DNA of 64,000 bases from Bacteroides fragilis (GTDB lineage: Bacteria; Bacteroidota; Bacteroidia; Bacteroidales; Bacteroidaceae), in NCBI RefSeq assembly GCF_019583405.1, contig NZ_SZUU01000007.1, forward strand, positions 210,722 to 274,721, written 5' to 3'. Shown in pieces: positions 53,698 to 63,813 of this stretch. A model generated the notes under the pieces. It saw only the letters and a program-made list of their open reading frames with translations, was not told the DNA's origin and ran no database searches. Position 1 is the stretch's first letter; each line of letters opens with the position of its first letter. The position numbers and the translations under genes are program-made.

Positions 53698-54348
53698 TCA
53701 GATGATATTTCCATCTACCATATGAATCGTACGGTCGGTGATTTTTGCTAATGTTTCGTCATGTGTCACAATCACAAAGGTTTGTCCAAACCGGTTTCTC
53801 AGGTCAAAAAAGAGTTGATGCAGTTCTTCCTTGTTATGGGTGTCCAGACTTCCCGAAGGTTCATCGGCCAGAATAACCGCCGGCTGATTGATCAATGCAC
53901 GAGCTACAGCCACCCGTTGTTTTTCTCCGCCCGAAAGTTCATTAGGCTTATGTGATGCACGCTCCGTCAATCCCATAAAATCAAGTATCTCCATGGCATG
54001 TATAGAAGCTTCTTTGGTAGACACACCCGCAATAAATGCAGGGATCATCACATTTTCCAATGCCGTGAACTCAGGCAGTAATTGATGGAACTGGAACACA
54101 AAGCCAATGTGTTTGTTACGGAAAGCGGAAAGTTCCTTCTCCTTCATCTTGCTTACGTTCGTACCATCAAGATTTATCGTACCTGTATCCGGACTATCCA
54201 AAGTCCCCATAATCTGGAGCAATGTGGTCTTTCCGGCTCCGCTGGGACCTACGATACTTACTATCTCTCCTTTGGCTATCTCCAGATCTATCCCCTTCAA
54301 CACCTGCAACGAACCGAAACTCTTGGTTATACCTTCTAAATGAATCAT
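53698..54348 (-). CDS. ABC transporter ATP-binding protein, LolD/FtsE-like
   Basis: 216 residues from MIHLEGITKSFGSLQVLKGIDLEI; an in-frame ATG 45 bases upstream would add residues with no family likeness. Walker A GPSGAGKTT, signature LSGGEKQRVAVARAL, Walker B VILADEPSGSLD, H-loop VTHDETLA. The pattern matches LolD of lipoprotein sorting or macrolide-export types. No membrane-partner gene is adjacent, so the exact system is unclear. Confidence 0.85.
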   Translation of the reverse strand: MIHLEGITKSFGSLQVLKGIDLEIAKGEIVSIVGPSGAGKTTLLQIMGTLDSPDTGTINLDGTNVSKMKEKELSAFRNKHIGFVFQFHQLLPEFTALENVMIPAFIAGVSTKEASIHAMEILDFMGLTERASHKPNELSGGEKQRVAVARALINQPAVILADEPSGSLDTHNKEELHQLFFDLRNRFGQTFVIVTHDETLAKITDRTIHMVDGNII

Positions 54349-54352
54349 AATC

Positions 54353-55063
54353 TTACAATCTTTTGATAACGTACTCTGCCAGATAACAGCCAAACACAGC
54401 CGGCATATAACTCACTGTTCCACAAGTCGATTTCTTATTTCTCTCGTCCTCCGTCAGCAATACTGCTTTCGGATCGGCTTGTTCCGTACTAAAGACGACG
54501 GGCAACTTACGTTTTACTCCCATCTTTTGCAGACGTTTGCGGACAGCTTTGCTAAGACCGCAATGATACGTATCCCAAAGATCGGCAAAACGCACCTGAG
54601 TGATATCACTTTTCGCTCCGGCACCCATACTTGATACTATCTTTATACGGCGCTGAAGAGCGTGATAAATCAAGTAACACTTCGGACTGATGGTATCAAT
54701 GGCATCAACTATAAAATCGTATTTTGAGGCATCCAGCAACTCCGGTATATTTTCGTCTTTCAGATAAACAGGCAATACGTTCAACTCTATCTCCGGATTA
54801 ATATCCCTGAATCTTACTTCCAGCACCTTTGCTTTCTCCATACCCAAGGTGGCATGCGTAGCCGGTAACTGGCGGTTGATATTAGTAGGTTGCACAGTAT
54901 CGGCATCCACTATCGTCATTCGGCCTACACCTGCACGGCAAATCATTTCGGCCGCATAAGCACCTACTCCACCTAACCCAACAACCAACACATGTGATTT
55001 TCTTAAACGTTCCGTTTTCTCTTCTCCTAAAAGAAGTTTAGTTCTCTGTTGCCAATTTTCCAT
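54353..55063 (-). CDS. tcdA: tRNA threonylcarbamoyladenosine dehydratase (TcdA/CsdL)
   Basis: 236 residues from MENWQQRTKLLLGEEKTERL. E1-like ThiF fold: VVGLGGVGAYAAEMICRAGVGRMTIVDADTVQPTNINRQLPA, DAIDTISPKCYLI and, near the C-terminus, KKSTCGTVSYMPAVFG. Cyclises the t6A modification at position 37 of ANN-decoding tRNAs. The ATG overlaps the antiporter stop (TGATG). The ATG 18 bases upstream is less likely. Confidence 0.9.
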   Translation of the reverse strand: MENWQQRTKLLLGEEKTERLRKSHVLVVGLGGVGAYAAEMICRAGVGRMTIVDADTVQPTNINRQLPATHATLGMEKAKVLEVRFRDINPEIELNVLPVYLKDENIPELLDASKYDFIVDAIDTISPKCYLIYHALQRRIKIVSSMGAGAKSDITQVRFADLWDTYHCGLSKAVRKRLQKMGVKRKLPVVFSTEQADPKAVLLTEDERNKKSTCGTVSYMPAVFGCYLAEYVIKRL

Positions 55064-57198
55064 CAATTCTTTTTTAACCATTTATAGAACCATTTACCTA
55101 CCTTATCGTAATGCTGAGATTCGTTGTACCCCCGTGGATCAGAAAAAGAGACTATCTCCTGAGGATCGCCAAACTGATCGGGATACAGGATGATCAAGCT
55201 GTTGTTAGAGAAATATTTGCTAAGCTGGTTGGGTAACCGCTCAAACGCAGGATCATACGAAATAGATCCGCGCCGCGCACTGATAATCACTAACAAATGA
55301 TCAAAATTCACTTGCCCGGTCAGCAAAAGCAGGTCGTCCCATTCATCCAGTCTGGAAAATTCGGTGGGAGTACTTCCATACTTCTTCTTCACTAACTGCT
55401 GCAACCGCATCAGGGTTTGCTCGTTGGCAAAAAAATGTACCCGACAACCCAACAGACTTCCCATACGGCAGAAATGTTCCACCCATTTAGAGAACCCGGT
55501 CTCGTATTCAGCTTTTGGGGGTACGGCAATAATGATCCGCCGAAGTGTATTGACCGGCATAAGGAACTTGGCAATAATTACTTCCCGGTGAGTACCTTTC
55601 AGCAAACTCTCAGCCAGATTACCAAAGAATGAATCGACAATATTTGCCTTACGGTGCAGACCGATTACTACGTCCGTCGCATCATACTCTTTAATGGTAT
55701 GGATAATGCCTGAAGCAATATTAAGGTCGTAACGACTCACCATATTAACCGAAACATCGGCAGCGGCAGCAATCATTGCTGCTTTTTCCAGATTCCGTTT
55801 ACCCTGTAACTCCTTATTTTCCGAGTTGTTATTATCATTAATTACGTTGAGTGCAATCAGTTCTTTCTTCTGTTTGGTATCCCTGATAACCAATGCGAGG
55901 TTAATCAGATCTTCAATAGTATCCGGATTCGCTACCGGAATCAGGATTTGTTCCTGTTCTGTTTTCTCCTTGTTATCTTCGAACTGCATCTCTTCATGCA
56001 AAGCGAAACGTCGTGCAGAGCGTTCGGTCACAAGTGAACTGATTACGCATGTAAAGAGAATCATCACCACTGTACCGTTCAGCACATCGTCATTCAGCAA
56101 ACGTTCCCCATTCTCCATTATAATGCCATGCCCTATCAGTACTGCTGCCAGAGTAGCAGCCGCTTGCGCATTGCTCAAACCGAACATCATGCTCCGCTCA
56201 TTGGGCTGCATACGATAAATCTTCTGTGTAATCCAGGCGGCGAGCCATTTACTCAAAGTAGCGAATACGGTCATCACAACCGCAACCTTTAAAGCTTCGC
56301 CTCCGGCAAACAAAGTGCGGACATCGATAATCATCCCCACACCAATCAGAAAATAGGGAATAAACAAAGCGTTTCCGACAAATTCCAAACGATTCATCAA
56401 AGGAGAGACATGCGGAATGAGGCGATTCAGTACCAACCCTGCAAGGAAAGCCCCCAAAATGCCTTCCATGCCAACAAACTCCATCAAGCCGCTACCCAAA
56501 AACACCATTGCAAGTACAAAAACAAATTGCATCACGCTATCATCGTACTTACGGAAAAACCAACGGCCGATACGCGGAAAAAAGAATACGATCAAAAAAC
56601 TTAGGAATGCAACTTTTGCCACCAGCAGAATCCAGAACATGCCGTCGACAGTCCCTTTATACATACCTCCAATGACAGCCAGAATAATCAAAGCCAAAGT
56701 AACGGTTACGGCTGTCCCCCCAATCGTTATATTTACACTTCTTAGCTTAGATAGGCCATAACGACTGATAATGGGATAGGCAATCAATGTATGGGAAGCA
56801 TACATGCTGGCCAAGAGCACAGCTGTCGTAAATCCATATCCCAACAACTCCATACTGCTCCATACGCCCAATGCCATCGGAATAATAAATGTAAACCACC
56901 CGAAGACCAACCCTTTGGTCCGGTTCTTCTTAAAATCTTCCATGTCCATCTCCAGCCCGGCCAGAAACATGATATAGTAGAGTCCCACTTTCCCAAACAG
57001 CTCAAAACTACTATCCCGTTCGAGAACATTGAAACCATATTCACCAATAACTACCCCGGCCAGAATCATACCAATGATATGGGGGATATGCAAGCGTCCC
57101 AGTATCATCGGCGCAAATAGAATAATGATCAGAACCAAGAAAAACACCCATGTAGGGTCTGTTATCGGAAGTTGTAAACTGAGATCAAACCAGTGCAT
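55063..57198 (-). CDS. CPA2-family cation:proton antiporter with universal-stress-like C-terminus
   Basis: 711 residues. About 12 N-terminal hydrophobic helices with LGRLHIPHIIGMILAGVVIGEYGFN and FLAGLEMDMEDFKKNRTKG typical of KefB/NapA-type Na+/H+ exchangers. The C-terminal ~290 residues (EQILIPVANPDTIEDLINLALVIRD ... RRIIIAVPPKAEYETG) resemble two USP domains likely to regulate the channel. Full length. Co-transcribed with tcdA. Confidence 0.87.
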   Translation of the reverse strand: MHWFDLSLQLPITDPTWVFFLVLIIILFAPMILGRLHIPHIIGMILAGVVIGEYGFNVLERDSSFELFGKVGLYYIMFLAGLEMDMEDFKKNRTKGLVFGWFTFIIPMALGVWSSMELLGYGFTTAVLLASMYASHTLIAYPIISRYGLSKLRSVNITIGGTAVTVTLALIILAVIGGMYKGTVDGMFWILLVAKVAFLSFLIVFFFPRIGRWFFRKYDDSVMQFVFVLAMVFLGSGLMEFVGMEGILGAFLAGLVLNRLIPHVSPLMNRLEFVGNALFIPYFLIGVGMIIDVRTLFAGGEALKVAVVMTVFATLSKWLAAWITQKIYRMQPNERSMMFGLSNAQAAATLAAVLIGHGIIMENGERLLNDDVLNGTVVMILFTCVISSLVTERSARRFALHEEMQFEDNKEKTEQEQILIPVANPDTIEDLINLALVIRDTKQKKELIALNVINDNNNSENKELQGKRNLEKAAMIAAAADVSVNMVSRYDLNIASGIIHTIKEYDATDVVIGLHRKANIVDSFFGNLAESLLKGTHREVIIAKFLMPVNTLRRIIIAVPPKAEYETGFSKWVEHFCRMGSLLGCRVHFFANEQTLMRLQQLVKKKYGSTPTEFSRLDEWDDLLLLTGQVNFDHLLVIISARRGSISYDPAFERLPNQLSKYFSNNSLIILYPDQFGDPQEIVSFSDPRGYNESQHYDKVGKWFYKWLKKN

Positions 57199-57396
57199 AT
57201 ATCGGGATTTTTGTATTTAACTGCAAAATAACAAAAAAGTTATCACACCGCCAATTCATTAGGAAAGAGATTTGCAAAGAGAAATCTTCTCCCTAAAATG
57301 CTGATTATATTGCAAAATGTTATAATTTTGCAGCCAAATCCTTACGATTGATTTAAATTGTAGAGGATGAGTATTCACATAAAACAAAAGAAAAAG

Positions 57397-58407
57397 ATGA
57401 AAGTAGCTATTGTTGGCGTAAGCGGAGCCGTAGGACAAGAGTTCCTGCGCGTGCTCGATGAGAGAAATTTCCCGTTGGATGAGTTAGTTTTATTTGGTTC
57501 TAAACGTAGTGCCGGAACTAAATATACTTTCCGCGGTAAACAGATCGAGGTCAAACTTCTGCAACACAACGATGACTTTAAAGGGGTGGACATTGCTTTC
57601 ACTTCGGCCGGTGCAGGCACATCTAAAGAGTTTGAGAAAACCATTACCCAGTATGGTGCTGTGATGATCGATAACTCCAGTGCTTTCCGTATGGACGCTG
57701 ATGTACCTTTGGTAGTGCCCGAAGTAAATGCAGCCGATGCTAAAGATCGTCCGCGCGGCGTTATCGCTAACCCGAATTGCACAACCATCCAGATGGTTGT
57801 CGCACTGAAAGCCATCGAAGAGCTTTCTCATATAAAAACTGTACATGTATCTACTTATCAGGCAGCCAGTGGTGCCGGCGCAGCCGCTATGGACGAACTT
57901 TATGAACAGTATCGCCAGGTTTTGGCCAATAAACCTGTCACTGTTGAAAAGTTTGCATACCAGCTGGCCTTCAATCTGATTCCTCAAATTGACGTATTTA
58001 CAGAAAACGGATATACGAAAGAAGAAATGAAGATGTTTAACGAAACCCGCAAAATCATGCACTCTGATGTGAAAGTTAGTGCTACTTGCGTACGCGTTCC
58101 GGCACTCCGTGCACATTCCGAAAGCATCTGGGTAGAAACAAAACGCCCCATTTCCGTAGAAGAGGCTCGTGAAGCTTTTGCCAAAGGCGAAGGATTGGTA
58201 CTTCAGGACAATCCGGCAGAAAAAGACTATCCGATGCCGCTGTTCCTGGCAGGGAAAGATCCTGTTTACGTTGGCCGTATCCGTAAAGACTTGACCAATG
58301 ACTGTGGACTGACTTTCTGGATTGTAGGTGACCAAATAAAGAAAGGCGCTGCACTGAATGCTGTTCAGATTGCCGAATACCTGATTAAAGAAGGAAATAT
58401 CGGATAA
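57397..58407 (+). CDS. asd: Aspartate-semialdehyde dehydrogenase
   Basis: 336 residues starting MKVAIVGVSGAVGQEFLRVLDER, the NADP-binding start; the in-frame ATG at 57367 adds ten residues not seen in the family. Catalytic Cys in IANPNCTTIQ, ligand region ATCVRVPALRAHSES. Makes aspartate semialdehyde for the lysine, threonine and methionine pathways. Monocistronic, ending in a perfect terminator. Confidence 0.96.
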   Translation: MKVAIVGVSGAVGQEFLRVLDERNFPLDELVLFGSKRSAGTKYTFRGKQIEVKLLQHNDDFKGVDIAFTSAGAGTSKEFEKTITQYGAVMIDNSSAFRMDADVPLVVPEVNAADAKDRPRGVIANPNCTTIQMVVALKAIEELSHIKTVHVSTYQAASGAGAAAMDELYEQYRQVLANKPVTVEKFAYQLAFNLIPQIDVFTENGYTKEEMKMFNETRKIMHSDVKVSATCVRVPALRAHSESIWVETKRPISVEEAREAFAKGEGLVLQDNPAEKDYPMPLFLAGKDPVYVGRIRKDLTNDCGLTFWIVGDQIKKGAALNAVQIAEYLIKEGNIG

Positions 58408-58424
58408 GCCAAAATATTCATATC

Positions 58425-58456
58425 AAAAAAGGGGAAGCAATTGCTTCCCCTTTTTA
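58425..58456. terminator. Bidirectional terminator between asd and the susD gene
   Basis: GGGGAAGCAA and TTGCTTCCCC (58431-58450) form a perfect self-complementary palindrome flanked by AAAAAA and TTTTT, as expected for convergent transcripts. Confidence 0.9.
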
Positions 58457-58457
58457 T

Positions 58458-60317
58458 TTACTTATTCTCCCAACCGGGAGTTTGACTCAATTTATAGCCT
58501 TGATCGGCATACTGATCGATTTGTGCTTTGCCCACAGGAGCCAAATAACATTCATCGCCAAACACATCACGGGCTACCGCCTTCAGCGGAACAAAGAAGC
58601 CAACCATATCGTCAGCATTACTACCATCATAAGTAACCACGGTACCGTCCATCTTACGAACCTGATAAGCGGTATACTTTCCGTCTTTACCTTGTTCCAG
58701 ATATGAAGGAAGTTCTTCTTTCAGATTAATCCACAATCCTAACATTGTATCCGGGTATTTATTATTATCCATATAGTCGAGTTTCTTCCAACGTCTGATA
58801 TCGGCCAAACGAGTATGCTCGTATACAAATTCCATACGACGTTCACGACGGATCTCCCAAATCAAAGCAGGCACATCGGCATCACGATCGGGTGCAAAAG
58901 CTTCAGTGATATCGGCAAGTTTCATCGGAGCTGTTTTCTGTACCCCTTTAGCAATAGCTTCAGCATCCAGGTCTCTGTTACGAATCGCATTGATTGAGAT
59001 ATCAATATCGCCTTGCGTGACTGCCGCTCCTCCCATGATTGCCAACTCTGCTTTAGCTTCTATCCAGTTCAAAAGCACTTCGGAATAACGCATAACAGGA
59101 GCATCGTTTGTGTTGGTCATACTCCCATACTGGGGTGGTATAGTTGCAGCATTCCAGTATGTTGGTCCGGTGCGGTCGATAAATTTGCAAGCGTATAAAA
59201 GCGTACTGGCCTGTACTCTCGGTTCATCCCAGAAGGTAGCTTCAAAACGTGGATCACGGGTTTTAACCATGTGTTTGATATCCAGTTTTTCGGCATCAGG
59301 CACTGCTGATGCTTCATACGGTTTACCATCATTACATAAGAATGACTTGGCCAATGCCAGATTAGGAGACGGGGACTGCCCCTCGTAACCATTCGAATAA
59401 GAAGCAATATGATGTGTCGCATTCGCAGCATCATAGTGCCTGTACATCAACATCTCTTTGTGTCCCTTCAAATCCTGAGAACCGAACAGGCTTCTGAAAT
59501 CTCCGGAAATAGCATATTTCCCGGTACCAATTACATAATCACCCGCTTCCTTGGCAAATTCCAAATATTTTTTTGCCAATGCCTGATCTAAATTATGATA
59601 TTTCTGCCAGGTGCCTTCATACAACATAATACGGGTAATAAAGCCAGCTGCTATGTCTTTATTCAAATACATCGCACCGTCTGACAAACGAAGATTCTCA
59701 AAAGCAAACTTCAAATCGTCATAAACCTTCTCCATGACTTCAGCTCTCGGCGTCCTGTCTTTATACATTTGAGCTGCGTCTGTCTCCACAAAAACCTTAT
59801 CAAAATAAGGGACATCTCCAAAGGACCAGACCAAACGATGATATTCGAATGCCCGGAAGAAACGGGCAACCCCCATCCAGTGATTGTATGCTTCTTCTGT
59901 CAGATTTACTTTGCCATACATATCAAGTCTGTCGATCATCGTATTAATTTTACGTACCCATGCAAAATTCCAAGTTGCACTTCCATACTTAGTCAACCAA
60001 AGGTCGCTACCGGTAGACAAGCTGCTCGATCCCCTGCTGGACGGAACGGCATTTTCCATCACAGACTGCTTCCCTGCCCATGCGTTATCATCCGAGAAAT
60101 AATATCCACGCAACGGAGCATAATCCACTCCCCATGTATTGTTATAGCCAACAAAGTAATTAGGATAACATTCATTGGCATACAGACGGAAATCTGTTTC
60201 GCTTCGCCAATAGTTCGTATCAACCGGTTTCGTCAACTGAGGACGGTCTAACACATCATCGCAACTGGTGAAACTCAGTGCGGCAAGTGAAAGTAAAGTA
60301 AATATATATTTTTTCAT
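58458..60317 (-). CDS. SusD/RagB-family nutrient-binding lipoprotein
   Basis: 619 residues with a lipoprotein signal (LLSLAALSFTSCDD). Typical SusD layout: helical TPR-like N-terminal part (WRSETDFRLYANECY ... NHWMGVARFFRAFEYHRLVWSFGDVPYFDKV) and the C-terminal IWEIRRERRMEFVYEHTRLADIRRWKKLD motif. It sits on the SusC barrel and binds the substrate on the cell surface. Starts 13 bases after the susC stop. The substrate cannot be told. Confidence 0.95.
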   Translation of the reverse strand: MKKYIFTLLSLAALSFTSCDDVLDRPQLTKPVDTNYWRSETDFRLYANECYPNYFVGYNNTWGVDYAPLRGYYFSDDNAWAGKQSVMENAVPSSRGSSSLSTGSDLWLTKYGSATWNFAWVRKINTMIDRLDMYGKVNLTEEAYNHWMGVARFFRAFEYHRLVWSFGDVPYFDKVFVETDAAQMYKDRTPRAEVMEKVYDDLKFAFENLRLSDGAMYLNKDIAAGFITRIMLYEGTWQKYHNLDQALAKKYLEFAKEAGDYVIGTGKYAISGDFRSLFGSQDLKGHKEMLMYRHYDAANATHHIASYSNGYEGQSPSPNLALAKSFLCNDGKPYEASAVPDAEKLDIKHMVKTRDPRFEATFWDEPRVQASTLLYACKFIDRTGPTYWNAATIPPQYGSMTNTNDAPVMRYSEVLLNWIEAKAELAIMGGAAVTQGDIDISINAIRNRDLDAEAIAKGVQKTAPMKLADITEAFAPDRDADVPALIWEIRRERRMEFVYEHTRLADIRRWKKLDYMDNNKYPDTMLGLWINLKEELPSYLEQGKDGKYTAYQVRKMDGTVVTYDGSNADDMVGFFVPLKAVARDVFGDECYLAPVGKAQIDQYADQGYKLSQTPGWENK

Positions 60318-60330
60318 ATTCTTCTTTATT

Positions 60331-63300
60331 TTAGAAATTCAACTGAATACCAACGGACAAGCTCTTAAAGGTAGGAGTTCCGACACCGGTACGACCCGAA
60401 TTATAATTATCTGTATTAAACATCGAAAATCCTTGTACCTCTTCCGGATCGATAGGCAGACCATTCAAATTATCCCAAGTCACAAAGTTCTCTAAAGACA
60501 TATAGATACGCGCTTTCTGCATCCGCACTTTTCGTAGGATATCGGCAGGTATGGAGTAACCTATCGTGATATTTTTCATTCTCAAATAAGACATATCGAG
60601 AAGGTAACGCGACTGAGTTACCATATTCAAAGAGTTATTAGAACCGGCTAAATTGTAAGGACGCGGATAAAAAGCATCAGTACGGTCTTCCCTCCAATAA
60701 TCTCCGGCAATAGCCTGAGGCATGGCACCATCCGAAGAGTTATATCCGGCAATAGCAAGGAAGCCATTACCCCAAACTTCGCGTTTGCCAACACCTTGGA
60801 AGAATACAGAAAAATCAAACCCTTTATAATCGGCTCCCAAACGGAAACCATATTCATAGCGCGGAGTGGAATTACCGATTACTTTACGGTCACCCGGATC
60901 ATCTACTGTTCCACTTCCGGAATCAATCAATCCGTCGCCATTCAAATCAGCAAATTTAACGTCACCCGGCCCAAAAACAAAGTTGCCACTCTGCAAAAAG
61001 TCCTGATAAACAGGATTATCCCCTTTCAGTTTATTCACTTTTTTAGCACCTTTAGTTCCCTGAGCAACCTCTTTACCATTCAAAGCCCAAGTTGTCACAA
61101 TCTGATCTCCATTATATACGAAATCATCTTTCTGATATAGACGTTCCGTCTGATATCCCCAGATCTCTCCATACTTTTTACCAACATACCAATCACTAAC
61201 GACCCGGGTATCACTATATTTAGTAATCTCTGTTTCAGCATCAGACAGGGTAGCCATCGCATTTATACCTAATCCGTTAGAAAAGCGGTGATTGTAATCA
61301 AGTGCGATTTCCCATCCTCTTGTTCTCAAAGATCCAAAATTTCCCTTGGGGGCTCCAGTACCAAACGCCAAAGTAACACCGGCACCCGGCACAATCATAT
61401 TTTTTGTATCACGTTGATACCAGTCAACAGTTAAACCAAGTTCACCATCCAGAAAACGTGCATCCAAGCCAACATCAACAGTCTGAATGTCCTGCCAAGT
61501 GATGTTACTTGCCACTGCACTGGGTGTACTTACATAAACCAACTTATTTCCACTCTCGTCCAGCCAATTCAGTTGTCCGGTAGACATGGTAGGGATATAT
61601 AAAGAATTGGATACAGTCTGGTCACCGATAATACCCCATGACCCTCTAAATTTCAATGATGTTACAGCAGGTTTCATCCACTGCATGAAAGCTTCTTCAC
61701 TTGCACGCCATCCGGCAGAAAAAGATGGAAACCAGCGCCATTGCAGGTCATTCGGAAATTTGGAAGTTGCATCGTAACGGAGATTAGCCTCCAATAAGTA
61801 TCTATCCTTTAAAGCATAATTGATACGTCCGAAGAACCCAAGTTGGCCCTCCCAATCGTATCCTCCACTTGCCTCTTGTAAACCTACAGCAAGGTCAAAC
61901 TGTGGATTGGTAATATCAGATAAGTCACCTTTCCGCGACCAGTTGTATTCTTCATCATAAGTCACCCGGTTCATACCGACCAAGAACTTAAACGCATTAT
62001 TCTTATCCACTTTCCAGTCATATGTAGTAGAAATATTCCAGGTGTCCTGATTCGTTGTCTCAGAACGTCGATACATATGGTCAGGGTTCGCTCCATGAGC
62101 CGTATACTCTGTCATACCCAATTTATAGGCAGGCATTGCTCCCGGAGCTCCAGCAGCAACCGTTTCACCGGCTTCATTGACATAAATACGATTACCACTG
62201 GCATCATTTTTAGCAACTGCTCCCCCCCATGAATTAAGAGCTGTATAGCGAGTACCAGGAGTTTTAAGCACATATTCATTGGTAGCATGTGTATAGTCAA
62301 TATCCAACTTCCAGTTTTTCATGATATTGACCGTAGCCCCTACATTTACGTTTATATAGTTGTATGCACGTGAAGCCCTATTGGCTTGAGTTATTTCCGA
62401 ATGCGGGCTGCGAATAATATTCCCTTCATCATCATACCCCATCGGCATGTTCGGTCCCCAACGGTATAAATACAACCAAGGATCAGCAGTAGTAGAGGAA
62501 GTAGCATAGGCGTATCTCTTTTCACGTTTAGAGTACATGGCTCCAGCTCTCACTGTGACATATTTATTAATATCGGTACTGATTCTCAAAGAGCCATTAT
62601 AGCGTTTAAAATCATCATTTTTCGCCGGTTTCATCAATCCTGTTTGATCCAGATAGCCGAAGCCGATATTATAAGTCGTACGTCCGCTTTTACCATTAAC
62701 TGAGAGATTATGAGTCATTGAGGGAGTCCACTCTTTAATCATATAATCATATGGATCAAAAGTTCTCAAACCAATCTTGCGGTTATTAGCGTCTACATAC
62801 CAGTCACGACCATACACGTAAGGATCATTAGGACCTAATTTGCCACCATACTTCTGATCCCACTCTTTGGCTTTAACAAGCCCCTCTTCAGTGATCTGAA
62901 CAAATGCACCGGCTACGGTTCCTCCCACACGCTTGAAAGCTTCAACCGAATACTCCAAAGCATCAATTCCTCCCATCTCCATTTTTTTGGAAATATTCTG
63001 CCATGAAAAGTTTCCGGAGTAGCTCACATTTATACTTTCCTGTTTAGCACCTTTTTTAGTAGTAATCAATACAACACCAAATGCAGCTTTTGCACCATAA
63101 ATAGAAGAAGCGGCAGCATCTTTCAATACCGAAATTGATTCAATATCATCCGGATTTACCATCTGAATACTTGGAATCTCAACATTATCCATCAAAATAA
63201 GCGGAGCGGATCCCCCATTAATAGACCCAATCTGTCCACGAATCTTCATGGTAGGATCCGAACCAATTTCTCCACTCGGAATTACAACAGAAAGCCCCGG

Positions 63301-63813
63301 TGTCGTTCCTTGCAAGCCACGTCCAACATCCGCAATCGGACGGCTACTTAGTGTTTTATTCACATCTACTGAAGCCACTGCACCTGTTAGGTTCTCTTTC
63401 TTTTGGGTTCCATAACCTACCACCACAACTTCATCCAAAAGCTCACTGTCCTCTTTCAAGATAATTTTCATTGTCCTTGTAGCTTTCACTTCATGTGGTT
63501 TATAGCCCACAAATGTGACTTTCAATATAGCCCCGGGTTTAACATTTAAACTGAATTTACCATTAATATCTGTAATAGTACCATTTGTTGTTCCTTTCTC
63601 TGAAACACTGGCACCAATAACAGGCTCTCCATTTGTATCAGTCACTACACCACTAATAGCTTGTGACTGTAATTGTTCCGTCACTTCATAAGCACTGCCG
63701 GAAGCAGTTGAAGCAGCCACTGCATTACCACTGCCTATAAACAAAGCAGTTATTGCCACGGCCGTAAGGAGCTTGCTGTTTGCTAGTCCTCGTTTCTTGC
63801 GATCTTCATTCAT
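60331..63813 (-). CDS. SusC/RagA-family TonB-dependent outer membrane transporter
   Basis: 1160 residues from MNEDRKKRGLANSKLLTAVAITALFIG; an in-frame ATG at 63858 is upstream of the usual signal. Then a CarboxypepD_reg-like domain (ISGVVTDTNGEPVIGASVSEKGTTNGTITDINGKF, about residues 55-130), the plug (VVVGYGTQKKENLTGAVASVDV) and a long barrel ending SVGIQLNF. Imports glycan or peptide with energy from TonB. The upstream region that would hold its regulator runs out of the window at 64000. Confidence 0.96.
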   Translation of the reverse strand: MNEDRKKRGLANSKLLTAVAITALFIGSGNAVAASTASGSAYEVTEQLQSQAISGVVTDTNGEPVIGASVSEKGTTNGTITDINGKFSLNVKPGAILKVTFVGYKPHEVKATRTMKIILKEDSELLDEVVVVGYGTQKKENLTGAVASVDVNKTLSSRPIADVGRGLQGTTPGLSVVIPSGEIGSDPTMKIRGQIGSINGGSAPLILMDNVEIPSIQMVNPDDIESISVLKDAAASSIYGAKAAFGVVLITTKKGAKQESINVSYSGNFSWQNISKKMEMGGIDALEYSVEAFKRVGGTVAGAFVQITEEGLVKAKEWDQKYGGKLGPNDPYVYGRDWYVDANNRKIGLRTFDPYDYMIKEWTPSMTHNLSVNGKSGRTTYNIGFGYLDQTGLMKPAKNDDFKRYNGSLRISTDINKYVTVRAGAMYSKREKRYAYATSSTTADPWLYLYRWGPNMPMGYDDEGNIIRSPHSEITQANRASRAYNYINVNVGATVNIMKNWKLDIDYTHATNEYVLKTPGTRYTALNSWGGAVAKNDASGNRIYVNEAGETVAAGAPGAMPAYKLGMTEYTAHGANPDHMYRRSETTNQDTWNISTTYDWKVDKNNAFKFLVGMNRVTYDEEYNWSRKGDLSDITNPQFDLAVGLQEASGGYDWEGQLGFFGRINYALKDRYLLEANLRYDATSKFPNDLQWRWFPSFSAGWRASEEAFMQWMKPAVTSLKFRGSWGIIGDQTVSNSLYIPTMSTGQLNWLDESGNKLVYVSTPSAVASNITWQDIQTVDVGLDARFLDGELGLTVDWYQRDTKNMIVPGAGVTLAFGTGAPKGNFGSLRTRGWEIALDYNHRFSNGLGINAMATLSDAETEITKYSDTRVVSDWYVGKKYGEIWGYQTERLYQKDDFVYNGDQIVTTWALNGKEVAQGTKGAKKVNKLKGDNPVYQDFLQSGNFVFGPGDVKFADLNGDGLIDSGSGTVDDPGDRKVIGNSTPRYEYGFRLGADYKGFDFSVFFQGVGKREVWGNGFLAIAGYNSSDGAMPQAIAGDYWREDRTDAFYPRPYNLAGSNNSLNMVTQSRYLLDMSYLRMKNITIGYSIPADILRKVRMQKARIYMSLENFVTWDNLNGLPIDPEEVQGFSMFNTDNYNSGRTGVGTPTFKSLSVGIQLNF